Positions 12,660 to 32,404 are shown, counted from the first letter of the stretch. The stretch: 64,000 nt of DNA from Brachionus plicatilis (GCA_010279815.1 QEOQ01000519.1:737239-801238), one strand, 5' to 3'. The notes: generated by a model from the letters alone, not told the origin. A program made the numbers and translations.

Positions 12660-13165
12660 AAAAAGAGTTTCAGTTATTCATTTTTAGTTTATTTAAAATC
12701 ATTTTATAGTGTTTAAACCTAATATTGTTGATACAAAGAGTTTTTTGATGAAGGTTCAATAGTTATTATGCTGACGATTTGAGAAGAGAGATTAAATCTT
12801 GTTAAGATTTAAAAATACAAGTTAGTCTCAGTTTAAACACTTGCCTAATTAGATTATTTTGGAGGATATTAAGGTAATTTTAAGTCTCAGTGTTTAGGGT
12901 ACGTGTTTCAAGACCATAACTAAATTGAGATAGACACTACGTTTTGTATAAGAACAATTTAAATTTTTGGTAGATATTGCTGATATTGTGCATAAAATAT
13001 AATAATCTAAAAAGGCTTTTGTGAACTTTTTTGAATTTCTCTGTTGGATTTAAATTCAAGGTTTGATTTGATAGTCATGCCAATATACTCTATAGATTTA
13101 ACCTCAATGAGTTTGGTTTGATTAAGGTAAAAGTCAGATTTAAATAAAAGTGGACTTTAGTCTTT
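12660..13165 (-). pseudogene. Non-LTR retrotransposon (LINE) reverse transcriptase C-terminal remnant
   Basis: Reading the minus strand down from about 13140 gives KLIEVKSIEYIGMTIKSN, then a frame change, then KSLFRLLYF, SYGLETRTLNTET and NYLNILQNNLIRQ. The order 'xxYLGxxI', 'LYKTxxxSxxxYGxExWTL', 'LxxxQNxLIRxxF' is the hallmark of the region after the catalytic core of LINE reverse transcriptases. Several in-frame stops and one frameshift show that it is dead. The FADD-type catalytic core and the endonuclease are not visible. The clade is not determined. Confidence 0.7.
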
Positions 13166-13914
13166 AATATGAGATTGAGTTGATTTAAAAATTCTAAAAA
13201 ATTCTAAAATCCCTATTGTATTTGATTTGGAACATAAAGATAAAAACTAAAGAGATGAAACAATTAAAATATATACATATTTAGTTTTCGTAAGAAAAAC
13301 AATATTATCTAACTTGTTTAAAACGATCATTTTTAAAATTCTTTTAAACTTTGAATTTTATTTTAATCAGTAATATTTTCATTACAAAATTTTATCAAAA
13401 AATGTGTAATTTCAAGTTAAATTAAAATTATGAAAGAAAAAGCAATGAATGTTAAATTTTTTATTTTATTCAAAATTTAACTAATTAAAAATTTTGAAAT
13501 AATTACTTTGTAATGTCTAGATGATTACTTCAGAGCAGAATCTTCAGAAAGGTCAGAATCACCTGAGTTAGACATCATAAATGGTCGTGGTAAACCTTCA
13601 AAAGTAAATAAGAAATAGTTCAATTCATTTAATGTCATGTTAGTTTTTTTAATATTTTTCGGCTATTAATTAGTTTGTAATTAATGTTTTGTTATACTTA
13701 TTACTTTTTTTTGTTGTCTGATTTCAATATTTTTTCTGATGAAATAAATTAATATTGTCAATAAAATATTATTTTTGTTTCTATTTAATAAAAAATATTT
13801 AATTTTTTTGTGAGTTAAAATAAATAAATTAGTCAGTTAATAATTAATTTTTTGCCATTACAATAAATTAAAATAGAAAATTTCAACAAGACTCTGGCTG
13901 AAATAAATAGAAAA

Positions 13915-13944
13915 GTTGTAAGTCTTTTCAAAAAGACTTACAAC
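13915..13944. repeat. Perfect 14-base hairpin with 2-base loop
   Basis: GTTGTAAGTCTTTT, then CA, then the exact reverse complement. It carries the AAGTC/GACTT motif seen in the dispersed MITE family, so it may be a relic of that family rather than a regulatory stem-loop. Confidence 0.75.
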
Positions 13945-15011
13945 AAATTCCGATTGCCAAATAATCACCAAGTTATGGGGGGCTCCAAAAACTTACGAGA
14001 CAAGACGACTTGTACCCTTTTTATTAGTAAAGACATTGCACAAAAAATTTTATTTTGGAAAAATTTAAAGTTTTATATTGCTATTAAAAGCCTCTTTTGA
14101 ATTCTTGGACTTATTTAAATGCTCAAATGGTACAAGAAACGACAAAGATTTGACTGTTGAAAACTGTATGAATTATTTTTAGTTGCATTGAATTGCTTAA
14201 GTCATAAAGATACTGGATTTTTTTAGACTTAATCTGATTGAAAGATATGAAAAGAATTATTCTAAACTCCTTATACATACTGTTTAAGTATCTAGAACAT
14301 TTTACCCATTGTTTCAATATATCTTTTTTAAATATAAGAAGCTTTTGCTCAGGACACATATTCCAAAAAAAGCAATAATCATAGCATTAATTAATTTTCC
14401 ATTTTGTTAATTGGGATTTAAGATCTTTGATATATACTCAAGCTTTTATCACCTCATTTTAAATGAAAAAAATTATCGAGAAAGAAGCAAAATAAAATGG
14501 TAAAGATTCTTCATATTAAGCTAGTCATAAGTTTATTAGAGACTTGATTTTAAATAAAGAATCTAATAATTCAATGTAAAAAAAGTCATCTTTTAAGAAT
14601 AAATTCTTGAATTAAACATTAATTTTTAAAGAAAATTAAAGAAAAAATTTTATCAATAAACAAACTAAAATAACATTGCACTATGACATTAAAAAAAATT
14701 TTCAAAAAATTCTGCATGTAATTTGTGGCTACTAGAAATTTGAAGAAATTTTTTTAGAATTTACAAATAAAATCAAGAATTTTTCAACTTTTTTTTATCA
14801 AAATTTTACTTTCTTTATATTGTATTTTAGTATTTTTAAATTTAAAAAAAAAAACGTAATTAATATTTTTATTTTTTTTAGAGAATAATCACATATTTAG
14901 ATGCTTAAAAAAATCCGCTTTTCATCTTAACTGTTTTTTAATTAAAAAAAAATTCAATCAAACAACTTTTATTAATCATTCAGACTAAAATAAAAATAAC
15001 TAAAAACTTGT

Positions 15012-15563
15012 TCAAGCTTCATGATACATATCCTGGTCATATTCCGAATGAAGTGGTCGATATTCATCTAAAAAAAAAAACTTAGAAAACTTCAAAAATT
15101 TTCTCTTTCCTACCAGAACTATAGTGGGATCTATCAGTTGGCTTGTATCTTCGATTTATTTGTATATTTGCCTCATTTTTTAGATTTTTCAAGTCATTTG
15201 CCAGAATAGCAAGAAGTCCGCTTTTTAAGCTACTAAGCTTTCGCTGAAGTTTTGACAAAGACTTGCGCAAAACGCGACTATCCGGTTTTATCAAGTCAAT
15301 AAAGGGTTCATACCTTTCAGTCTTACGTCTTGACTCATACACCTCATTGTATTCATTTCTCTTATATGGCTCTTCCTTGTACGGAATTCTGTGCCAAATC
15401 GGTTCTTTGTAATAATCATCCTTCAAATTGTACGACTCATATTCAGCATAATCTTAATTAATTATTAAGTTTTGTCTTTTTTTTTTTAATTTTTAAAATT
15501 CAAACCCTGAGACACGCTGGCTGAAATTAGGACTGCAAGGCCAAAGATGACTAGCTTAAGCAT
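15012..15563 (-). CDS. Small secreted Tyr/Lys/Glu-rich protein (cluster member A)
   Basis: Complement of 15506-15563, 15114-15452 and 15012-15067; 150 residues. Exon 1 is a signal peptide (MLKLVIFGLAVLISASVSQ) ended by a phase-1 intron. The mature part is rich in Tyr, Glu, Lys and Arg (PYKEEPYKRNEYNEVYESRR), followed by a predicted amphipathic helix of Leu heptads (LRKSLSKLQRKLSSLKSG) ending in DLKNLKNEA, then a short acidic tail. Two segments match the repeat protein at 16529: PYKEEP...YESRR and DxKxLKNEA. The two genes are therefore paralogues in the same orientation. No known domain is recognised. The composition suggests an extracellular structural or matrix protein (inference). Confidence 0.8.
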
Positions 15564-15610
15564 TTTTTTTCTTCTTAAATGAATGAATCTTAATTCGACT
15601 GACTAGCTGG

Positions 15611-15618
15611 TTTTATAG
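15611..15618 (-). promoter_or_regulatory. TATA box (CTATAAAA) of secreted gene A
   Basis: CTATAAAA on the minus strand, 48 bases upstream of the ATG at 15563. The same octamer lies upstream of the secreted genes at 16529 and 18046. Confidence 0.65.
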
Positions 15619-15936
15619 TGGTAAGAAACTAGAGCCTGTGCTAAGAAGAACCTTGAGCGCAAATTTTTTTTCACAGTGAAAAAGCCACATTGAAAAGCAT
15701 GTGATGTTATTTCAAGAGATCTCGTTTTTCAATGCTTCAAGTCATTTATTTTAAGCTATGTTTCGATTCAGCTCTATAGCCACCCATGCAAAATCTCTAC
15801 CCTTGATTTTAGAATTAAATTTTATTTTTCAATAAGCCAAAAAAAAGACTAATTTGTTTTGTTTAAGATTGATTTATATTGATTCAAAAATAAAATTTAA
15901 ATGATCTTGACTTTTTATTTATTGATCAAAAATTTT

Positions 15937-16364
15937 TTAATTAAAGTATTTGGCCAATTTATCTGATAGCAAAAGATAATTTTGAACAAAGTTGTCCAAA
16001 GAAAGATTGCGAATGTCTTCAAGCAGGTCTAAAACTTTGGTTTGAAATTCTTCATTTGAGAGAAGTGTTCGTTTGAATGGCATTGGTTCCGGATTATCCG
16101 AATGGAACTTGCTTGTCGGATTATTTGGCGCCGCTTTCATTAGGACATCCTGTTTGTCTTTGAGACTGAGAGTGGAAATGGCATCGTTGGTAGGATCGCG
16201 AAGACGCGATCTGATACGATATCGACCACGTCTAATCGACTCTAGGGGCATGTCAAACAAATTGTTTAGGCAACAATTAACAATAAAGCTTTAATTACAA
16301 TACCTGCTTGATTTGCCAAAAGAAAGAGGATAAAAAAGTTCAAAATTTGAATTTTGAAATTCAT
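15937..16364 (-). CDS. Small secreted protein, unknown family (cluster member B)
   Basis: Complement of 16304-16364 and 15937-16241; 121 residues. The signal peptide MNFKIQILNFFILFLLANQA is encoded alone in exon 1 and ends at a phase-1 intron (62 bases). The only acceptor that keeps the frame is CCCCTAG ending at 16242. The mature protein starts with a basic Arg-rich stretch (ESIRRGRYRIRSRLRDP) and ends with a leucine-rich, probably helical region (FQTKVLDLLEDIRNLSLDNF). No cysteines are visible in the mature chain. No homologous family is recognised. Location and orientation place it in the secreted cluster. If exon 1 were ignored, the long open stretch would lack a signal peptide, which argues for the spliced model. 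Confidence 0.72.
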
Positions 16365-16528
16365 TTTTCAATTGTGTTGAATAAAAAATTTAAAACATTT
16401 GCATTTCTTTTTAAACCAAAAGTCAAAATTGCTAGAGTGAAATAATAAAAAAAAGAGAATTTTTTTTTTACTAAATTTTATTTAACTAAAACAATCAACT
16501 AAAACAAAGAAATCAACTAAAAACGTGT

Positions 16529-17750
16529 TTAGTAGCCCAATACTTTGTAGTCGTTTGGCTTCTTGTATTCCACTTGAGGACGATGGCTGTAGGCTTCATT
16601 CTTCAAATCTTTTTTGTCATGGATCAAAGTAGACCACAAGTCATTGCGAAGTTTTTGCACTTGTTTTTTAGCTTCTTTTTCAGCTTCTTTTAAATCTAAA
16701 AAAAATTTTAATCTTTAAAATGAATTAAAAAATTGATTTGAAAAATTATTTACATTCTACATCGTGCAAGTCGGGGTAGTTTGGATGACCATTATAAGAA
16801 GCTAAAAAAAATAATCAAAAATTTTAATTTTGAGAATAAATAATACCATAAGTGTTGTATTCAGCATTTTTACCCTTGTATGGTGTTCCATACTTAACTT
16901 GTGGCTCAGCCTTCTTCTCTTTGTGATAATCATTTTTGGGATATCTTCTACTTTCATACAATTTCTCTCTTTTGTATTTTGGCTCTTCTTTATAAGGTCT
17001 GTATTCTTTTTTGTCTCTGTGGTATTCTGGCTCATAAGCTTCTTTTCCATACTTTGGCTTTTCTTCATTATAACCTCCATATCCTTTGTTGTCTCTGTGG
17101 TATTCTGGCTCATAAACTTCTTTTCCATACTTTGGCTTTTCTTCATTATAACCTCCATATCCTTTGTTGTCTCTGTGGTATTCTGGCTCATAAGCTTCTT
17201 TTCCATACTTTGGCTTTTCTTCATTATAACCTCCATATCCTTTGTTGTCTCTGTGGTATTCTGGCTCATAAGCTTCTTTTCCATACTTTGGCTTTTCTTC
17301 ATTATAACCTCCATATCCTTTGTTGTCCCTGTGGTATTCTGGCTCATAAGCTTCTTTTCCATACTTTGGCTTTTCTTCATGATAACCTCCGTATCCTCTT
17401 CTAACGCTACCAATTTCATATGTTGGCTCTTCTTTTTTTTCATAAGATCTTTCATGGTAATCATTTTTGTGGGTTGTTTTTCGACACGGATATTTGTTCA
17501 TGGATTTATGATAGTCATTTTTCTCATATTCATCATAACATGGTTCATCATATTCGTCGCTTTTTCCATACTCCTCATGTCCATACTCTTGATATCCATA
17601 GTCAGGCCTTGATCGACCACCACGGTATCCTGAGCCTTAAAAAAAGCTTATAACAAAAGTATTTTATTTTAAATTTGTAAAGCAACCATGTCCCATCGCT
17701 TGGCTCACTAAAATAGTGGCCAAAGCCAAAAATACTAATGCACTCTTCAT
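16529..17750 (-). CDS. Secreted tyrosine-rich tandem-repeat protein (cluster member C)
   Basis: Complement of 17687-17750, 16847-17635, 16754-16801 and 16529-16695; 355 residues. The signal peptide MKSALVFLALATILVSQAMG is followed by a phase-1 intron. The mature chain begins Gly/Tyr/Asp-rich, then has five 26-residue repeats of the type GYGGYNEEKPKYGKE + AYEPEYHRD, then a Lys/Glu/Tyr-rich region (PYKEEPKYKREKLYESRR) and a C-terminal helix (KEAEKEAKKQVQKLRND, then DKKDLKNEA). It ends VLGY. High Tyr, Gly, Lys and Glu content in short repeats is typical of extracellular structural, adhesive or cross-linked matrix proteins; that role is inferred from composition only. The C-terminal half is paralogous to the gene at 15012. 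All introns are GT-AG and in phase. Confidence 0.85.
17013..17402 (-). repeat. Five 78-base coding repeats (26 residues each)
   Basis: Five tandem units of 78 bases inside the secreted protein gene. Copies are almost identical at nucleotide level, including synonymous positions. Visible differences are one Ala-to-Val codon, a His in place of Asn in the first unit and single silent changes. This points to recent expansion or conversion. Confidence 0.92.
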
Positions 17751-17796
17751 TTCGATTTTGTTTTTAATTTTAAAAATAAATGAAAAATTTCCCTGT

Positions 17797-17804
17797 TTTT
17801 ATAG
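17797..17804 (-). promoter_or_regulatory. TATA box (CTATAAAA) of the repeat-protein gene
   Basis: CTATAAAA on the minus strand, 47 bases upstream of the ATG at 17750; nearly the same spacing as for the paralogue at 15012. Confidence 0.65.
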
Positions 17805-18045
17805 TCGATCTATAAGCCCAAAAAACATCCTTGGAAGAATGAAAAGCTAACACGATGCCTTTTTTAGATCACAACTAACATTCTTTTCAAATGAACACTT
17901 CTCGTGCTCCAATTGATTTGAACACGCCAAATTTTTTCAAAATTAAAAATTAAAATGCTTTCAAAAATTTATTAAAAATAGTGATTAAATAAAGCTTAAG
18001 AAAAAAAAAACAATAAAAACAAAAATTTTAGCCAAAACTTTTTTT

Positions 18046-18807
18046 TTATGAGTGTCTTTTAATTGAATAAATGCGGCCATCGTTGATAAAAAATAAGGTA
18101 GGATCTTGTCTAGCTGGTTGTTTGGACGACAATTTTTTGTATTTTGGTCGATACCTCAGCGATCTGGACTGAAATACCGGTGGCCTTGGGGTGGTGGTTG
18201 TTGTGGTCAAAGCGTGTTCTCTGAGCTTTTTGACTAAATTATCGTGTCCATTAGCTAAAACTTCGTAGGCTTTAGTCATCAACATCAACTCCTCTTTTTC
18301 CAGATGCTTCACTAAATCCTCGAAAGTAAGACCCTTATTGTTCTTCATTTCAGCTCCATATTCTTCCAGATACTTGTCGAACAGCTCAATGGTGCTTAAT
18401 TGGGTTGACGTTGGCAAACGATTGCTTTCAGTTGACTGGCTCTTGGCATCGCCCAAAGCATCATCAACTGCATCGTTTTGATTTTTTCTAGCATTTGCTC
18501 GTCTAACACCTGAAAGCTCTGTGGCAGCTTAAAATTTAATAATTTAACTTTTAAAAGGGTCCAACTTTTCTTTTTGGCGCAAACCTTCAACATTTGATGC
18601 ATCAGACTGTTGGTCGGGTTTATTTATGCTCAGAGTGTTCACTTGTTCACTTTTTTCCATTTTTTCAGAGCTTTTCTTTTCACCAAATTGATCGCTGGCT
18701 ATGAAATAATGCTTATTTGAAAATTGAATGAATCTTAATTTGGGTGTACCTGAACAGCGGACCAGAATGCCGACACATGTGAATACAAAAATAAGATAGA
18801 TCTTCAT
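18046..18807 (-). CDS. Secreted protein with Thr/Pro linker, unknown family (cluster member D)
   Basis: Complement of 18750-18807, 18585-18698 and 18046-18527; 217 residues. The signal peptide MKIYLIFVFTCVGILVRCS is followed by a phase-1 intron, as in its neighbours. The first intron is also readable in frame, so intron retention is possible; the second must be removed because a stop follows. The mature chain is hydrophilic (Ser/Glu/Lys/Asp), then has a helical region (STIELFDKYLEEYGAEMK, LVKHLEKEEL), a run of six Thr plus Pro (TTTTTTPRPP), and a basic tail (YRPKYKKLSSKQ). No catalytic domain is recognised. The position of the donor at 18584 (GAAG|GTTTGC) was chosen because it alone restores the frame into the last exon. 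Confidence 0.75.
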
Positions 18808-18895
18808 TTTGGCAATTATTTTATGAGCCTAAATTAAAAATTTGAGAGAGAAAATTAAAAATTTTAGTCGCTTTTTTGTTGCAGTAGCTTGTGTA

Positions 18896-18903
18896 TTTTA
18901 TAG
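18896..18903 (-). promoter_or_regulatory. TATA box (CTATAAAA) of secreted gene D
   Basis: CTATAAAA on the minus strand, about 90 bases upstream of the ATG at 18807, embedded in GACGCTATAAAATAC. Confidence 0.6.
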
Positions 18904-19158
18904 CGTCAAGGCCTTCTCATAATGACTTAATAATTCAGTTGTTGTTTCTAGAAAGCGAAGTTTTTTTTTTTTTTTTTCTCAAAAATGTGGGTGGTTAAAT
19001 TGGTCATCAACGACTCGGATGAGAAAAACAGAATTTTTTTTGGTCTTGACAAAAAATCACGCATTCAATGCTTATTAGACTAACTCATGCATTCACTCGA
19101 TTTTAAATTTAAATTTAAATTTTTCAAAATTGATTTTTTCTTTCAAACTGAGAACAAT

Positions 19159-19506
19159 ATGAGATTTTTGTTGTTTTTAAGCTTAGCTTTGATTGCTTTA
19201 AGCCATCTGACCGGTACTTTGGAAAAATTGTTTATCAGCTTTTGAATAATTTTATTTCAAGTAGAGGCGTTTTCGCCGCGGGACATTCACATGGGAAAAG
19301 TGGTCGAAACCATTTTCAAAAACACAGACAAACCATGTATCTTTTAAAATAATAAATTTTTTTCTCTTTTAATTTTATAATAATTATTTCAAGTTAAATC
19401 AAGCTATGATCATCCTTATAGACAACCAAAAACATTTAAAAGAAAACCAGTTGAATACAGAAAGCCCGGCCGATCTAAATACCCGAACAGATACGGTCAT
19501 CATTAG
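19159..19506 (+). CDS. Very small secreted basic protein (cluster member E)
   Basis: Exons 19159-19213, 19262-19336 and 19394-19506 give 80 residues. The signal peptide MRFLLFLSLALIALSHLT is again cut by a phase-1 intron. The mature peptide begins EAFSPRDIHMGKVVETI and becomes Lys/Arg/Pro/Tyr-rich (SYDHPYRQPKTFKRKPVEY, then RKPGRSKYPNRYGHH). An AATAAA follows at 19538. The GT-AG introns (48 and 57 bases) and the phases fit exactly. It is transcribed divergently from the cluster on the minus strand. A secreted structural or antimicrobial-like basic peptide are both possible; no family is recognised. The exons are too short to show up as long open reading frames. Confidence 0.75.
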
Positions 19507-20647
19507 TTTTTAGCCAAATTCGTGTTTTTACATTTTTAATAAAGTTTTATTGAAAGTATTTAGAATTATTTCTTTTTTATACTGGTCATCAATACATTGT
19601 TTATTAATAATAAAATTTACCCTATTTTAAGAAATTATACATTAACCATTTTAACATGATCAAAATGATTGAGAATTAAAAATTGAAGCTGACTGGCGGC
19701 TAGCGCAGAAAGCCAGTTTTGTTTATGAAACAGAGCTCTGGAGTTAGGCTGCCTATAATAATAAAATAAATACAGTAAAATTTAAAACTAATTTTTACAT
19801 TTTCTTTCCCCACTTTTCCTTTAGGAAGAGTTGAAGAAAAGAAAGAGTCGAGGAAGAGTCGAAAAATAAAATGCGTACAAGTTATTTTTGATTTGTACTG
19901 AAAATTGATATTCAGATAAAATTTAATTTTTCCAAAATTTAAGATACTTTTTTTTTTAATTGATTGAATTGATCATAAAAAATAGAAAATAGAAATTCAA
20001 TCTATTAAAACGTTGCAAAATATTTTATTCAAAGAATTTATTAAAATTTAATTGATATCAATGCAGATATATAATCAATGAAAATGTTTTTTCTTTATGA
20101 ATTTATTTTAAAAAAGAACTCTCAAAATGTAATGCTTTTGATCTAATAGATGAAATGGAATGAATAGTTCTAGCCTTTACGGTGTTTCATTTTTCCCATG
20201 TCCAGTAAAATTCTCCTGAATTCACTGTTGATATAAAATTTTGATTTTTCATTAATTATCTAGGTTTAACCCAAAAATTTCATTAATAAATTTCATTAAT
20301 GATTTTTCATTAATTATGAAGTCAAAGTCAAGTCTGGACTTTGACTTTTAATTATATTTTTTCCTGAATAAAAAATTCAAGACTTATTCTGTAAAAGAAA
20401 GAAAGTAAGTTAAAGATTAACAAAAAAATTTAAAAAGTAATTTTTAAATATAACTAATTCAATAAAATGTCACTATTAAAAACTTTTTATAAAAACTTGT
20501 TCAAATAAAAAATTAATTTAAAAAAAAGTAAGCCATTTAATATTTAATTTTACTTCCTTTTATTTAGTGTGTTTTTAAAAATGAAAAACTAAAAGTCTAA
20601 CATTTTATTTCAATATTTGCAACATTTCTTAAGCTTAAATTTATATA

Positions 20648-21983
20648 CAGTGGTGATTTGACACTAGGGTTTTTACCTTTTTTTACGTAAAATTACGTAA
20701 AATTACGTAAATTTACCACTTTTTACGTAAATTTTCGTAATTTTACACTTGTAAGGACTGGTAAATTTACGTAAATTTACGCAATTTTACGAAATTTTAC
20801 GATAATTTTCGAAAAAACTGGTAAAAACAAAAGGGCCAAAAAAAAGCCAATTTTCAAGCAATTTCTTAGAATTTTTGGAAAATTTCAAAAAAACAAAAAA
20901 ATTTTTAAAAAAAAAAATTTACATTTTTTTACGTAAATTTACGTAAAATCCTAATTTTTTAATTGTAAAATTTTGTAAAAAATTGTAAAATATGGTAGAT
21001 TCATGTAATATCGCTTTAAATCAAAAAAAGTGTTGTTAATTTTATTTTGTAAGAATAAAAAAAAAAAAATTTTATTATAAAGATTTTTTAACAAAACATG
21101 AATTCGGTTCTATACAGAGATATTTTGGCAGAATATCTTATTCCTTTCGCTTTTGAAAATTTTGATTTTGATTTCATGTTACATCAGGACAATGACCCGA
21201 AACATACCTCTTCCATCTGTAATGATTTTTTGAAAAAAAAATCAAATTATTTGGGTATTTTTTTCTTTATAAAAAAATTCTAATTTAAAATATTTTCTAA
21301 ATTAAAAAAGGCTAAATCCCCTCCTCAATCGCCAGACTTAAATCCGATCGAGATGGTTTGGAACGAATTAAAAAAGTTTATTTTATCTCAAGAAGGAAAA
21401 AATGAAGATGAGGTCATTGAGACTATATTTAAGTTCCAAAAAATTTTAACACCTAAAAAATGTTTATCATATATAAGTCATTTAAAAAAGGTATTATTAA
21501 AAAAAAAATTTGACTCAAAACAAAATTAATTATTTATTTAGGTTATCCCAATTGTGATTCAAAATAATGGAGACTGGTCAAATCATTAATTTTTTCCATT
21601 TAAAATAGTCTGATTTATTAAAATAAAAATATTTACTGTACTTTACAATTTTTTACAAAATTTTACAATTAAAAAATTCGGATTTTACGTAAATTTACGT
21701 AAAAAAATGTAAATTTTTTTTTTTAAAAATTTTTTTGTTTTTTTGAAATTTTCCAAAAATTCTAAGAAATTGCTTGAAAATTGGCTTTTTTTTGGCCCTT
21801 TTGTTTTTACCAGTTTTTTCGAAAATTATCGTAAAATTTCGTAAAATTGCGTAAATTTACGTAAATTTACCAGTCCTTACAAGTGTAAAATTACGAAAAT
21901 TTACGTAAAAAGTGGTAAATTTACGTAATTTTACGTAATTTTACGTAAAAAAAGGTAAAAACCCTAGTGTCAAATCACCACTG
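20648..21983 (+). mobile_element. Tc1-like DNA transposon with long (about 343-base) inverted arms
   Basis: The element begins CAGTGGTGATTTGACAC and ends with the exact reverse complement, flanked on both sides by TA (20646-20647 and 21984-21985), the target duplication of the Tc1/mariner superfamily. Arms run 20648-20990 and 21641-21983 and look nearly identical over their whole length. They are filled with TTTACGTAAA-type motifs. The 650-base centre holds only the 3' part of a transposase. The element is therefore non-autonomous, but the good arm identity suggests a fairly young insertion. Confidence 0.88.
21098..21590 (+). pseudogene. C-terminal remnant of a Tc1-type transposase
   Basis: The first stretch (to about 21255) carries LHQDNDPKHTS, the second catalytic Asp. 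The second stretch (from 21310) carries PPQSPDLNPIEMVWNELKK, with the third catalytic acid Glu. Skipping the roughly 55 bases between them leaves 34 residues between Asp and Glu, as in DD34E Tc1 transposases. That segment starts GTATTT and ends AAAAAAG like an intron, but removing it GT-to-AG leaves the frame off by one. The DNA-binding half and first catalytic Asp are absent. Confidence 0.75.
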
Positions 21984-22059
21984 TAAATATTCATTTTCAT
22001 AATTTTTTTTTTAAATCAAGTTAAATAAGATTTAAAAATTAGAAAATAATTTAGTTGAC

Positions 22060-22136
22060 TTGAGTGGACTCAAGTCAAAGTCTGACTTTGACTTTTAACG
22101 ATTCTGACTTTAAAGTTTGACTTTTGACCAACTCTG
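22060..22136 (-). repeat. AAGTC-type MITE end flanking the Tc1-like element
   Basis: Series of AAGTC/GACTT motifs ending GACTTTTGACCAACTCTG, the reverse complement of the CAGAGTTG end. Matching AAGTC material lies left of the Tc1-like element (about 20320-20350), so the transposon probably inserted into this older repeat. Confidence 0.5.
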
Positions 22137-22871
22137 GATCATATAGCAAAAAAATAATTTGATTTTCAAAAAAATTTAGTGATCAATTTTTAATATTAAA
22201 AATTTTTTTATACATAGAATAAGCAGATGCTTAAAAAAGGAAAAGAAAAAATTTAAATTTACACGATAATGGAAAATATTAATTATGTGTATTTAACAGC
22301 TTGATTAAAACCACAAATTCAAATTTTTTTATTTTCAATATTTTATTCAAAATTACAAAAAATCATAATAAATTTTACCAACTTTAAATTAATTTAACTT
22401 TTTGCATTTTTCAAATTTTATCATTGGAGTCAACAATACTGCTCATTTACTTTATTTCATAAGGTTGTATTTTTTAAGTATATTGATGTTTATCAATGAT
22501 AAAATCCAACAAAAAAAAATATAGTTACAATTCGGTTTTTAAAAAATAAATATATAAATTTTTATTCTTTAAATAAAATTCTTTTAGTTCAGTAAAGTAG
22601 TTTTAATTTCATAAATGATTTAAAATAAAAGCATAAAAAAGTGAATTTTAATAGTTAATATTCATCTATAGAGAAGAAAAAAATTACATCGAAATATTAA
22701 AGAGGAAAAGTTTGATATAAAAATAATCTCGAGCAACATTAACTTTTACACATGAAAAAATTTAAATGGACAATTAAACATAGTGGCTATTTGGGCAAAT
22801 CGGCTCTTATATATTCTCAGGACAATTGACTCGCAAAACAAAATATATGAAACGATTACATAAAGATTCGT

Positions 22872-32404
<9,533 letters not shown>

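Larger units (their letters stand above)
11194..15011. other. Gene-poor A/T-rich interval with a LINE remnant
   Basis: No convincing host gene in 3.8 kb. It holds the AGPAT 3' end, a non-LTR reverse transcriptase remnant (about 12660-13165), a perfect hairpin at 13915-13944, and open stretches at 11962-12144 and 14123-14359 (both minus) without recognisable domains. Confidence 0.6.
19507..22871. other. Repeat-dominated interval between secreted cluster and PKN
   Basis: Contains the Tc1-like element 20648-21983, flanked by AAGTC-type repeat sequence (about 20320 and 22060-22136). The rest is A/T-rich DNA in which I see no gene. Confidence 0.6.

Noticed and set aside
13519..13620. Short open stretch with RAESSERSESPELD
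   Set aside because: Looks protein-like but has only 30 codons, no clear splice partners and no domain.
14123..14359. 78-codon minus-strand open frame
   Set aside because: No signal peptide, domain or splice context; possibly transposon-derived but not recognisable.
16830..17612. 260-codon plus-strand open frame, very hydrophobic and repetitive
   Set aside because: Antisense of the Tyr/Lys/Glu repeat gene; the repeat keeps all frames open. The minus-strand gene has signal peptide, introns and a paralogue.
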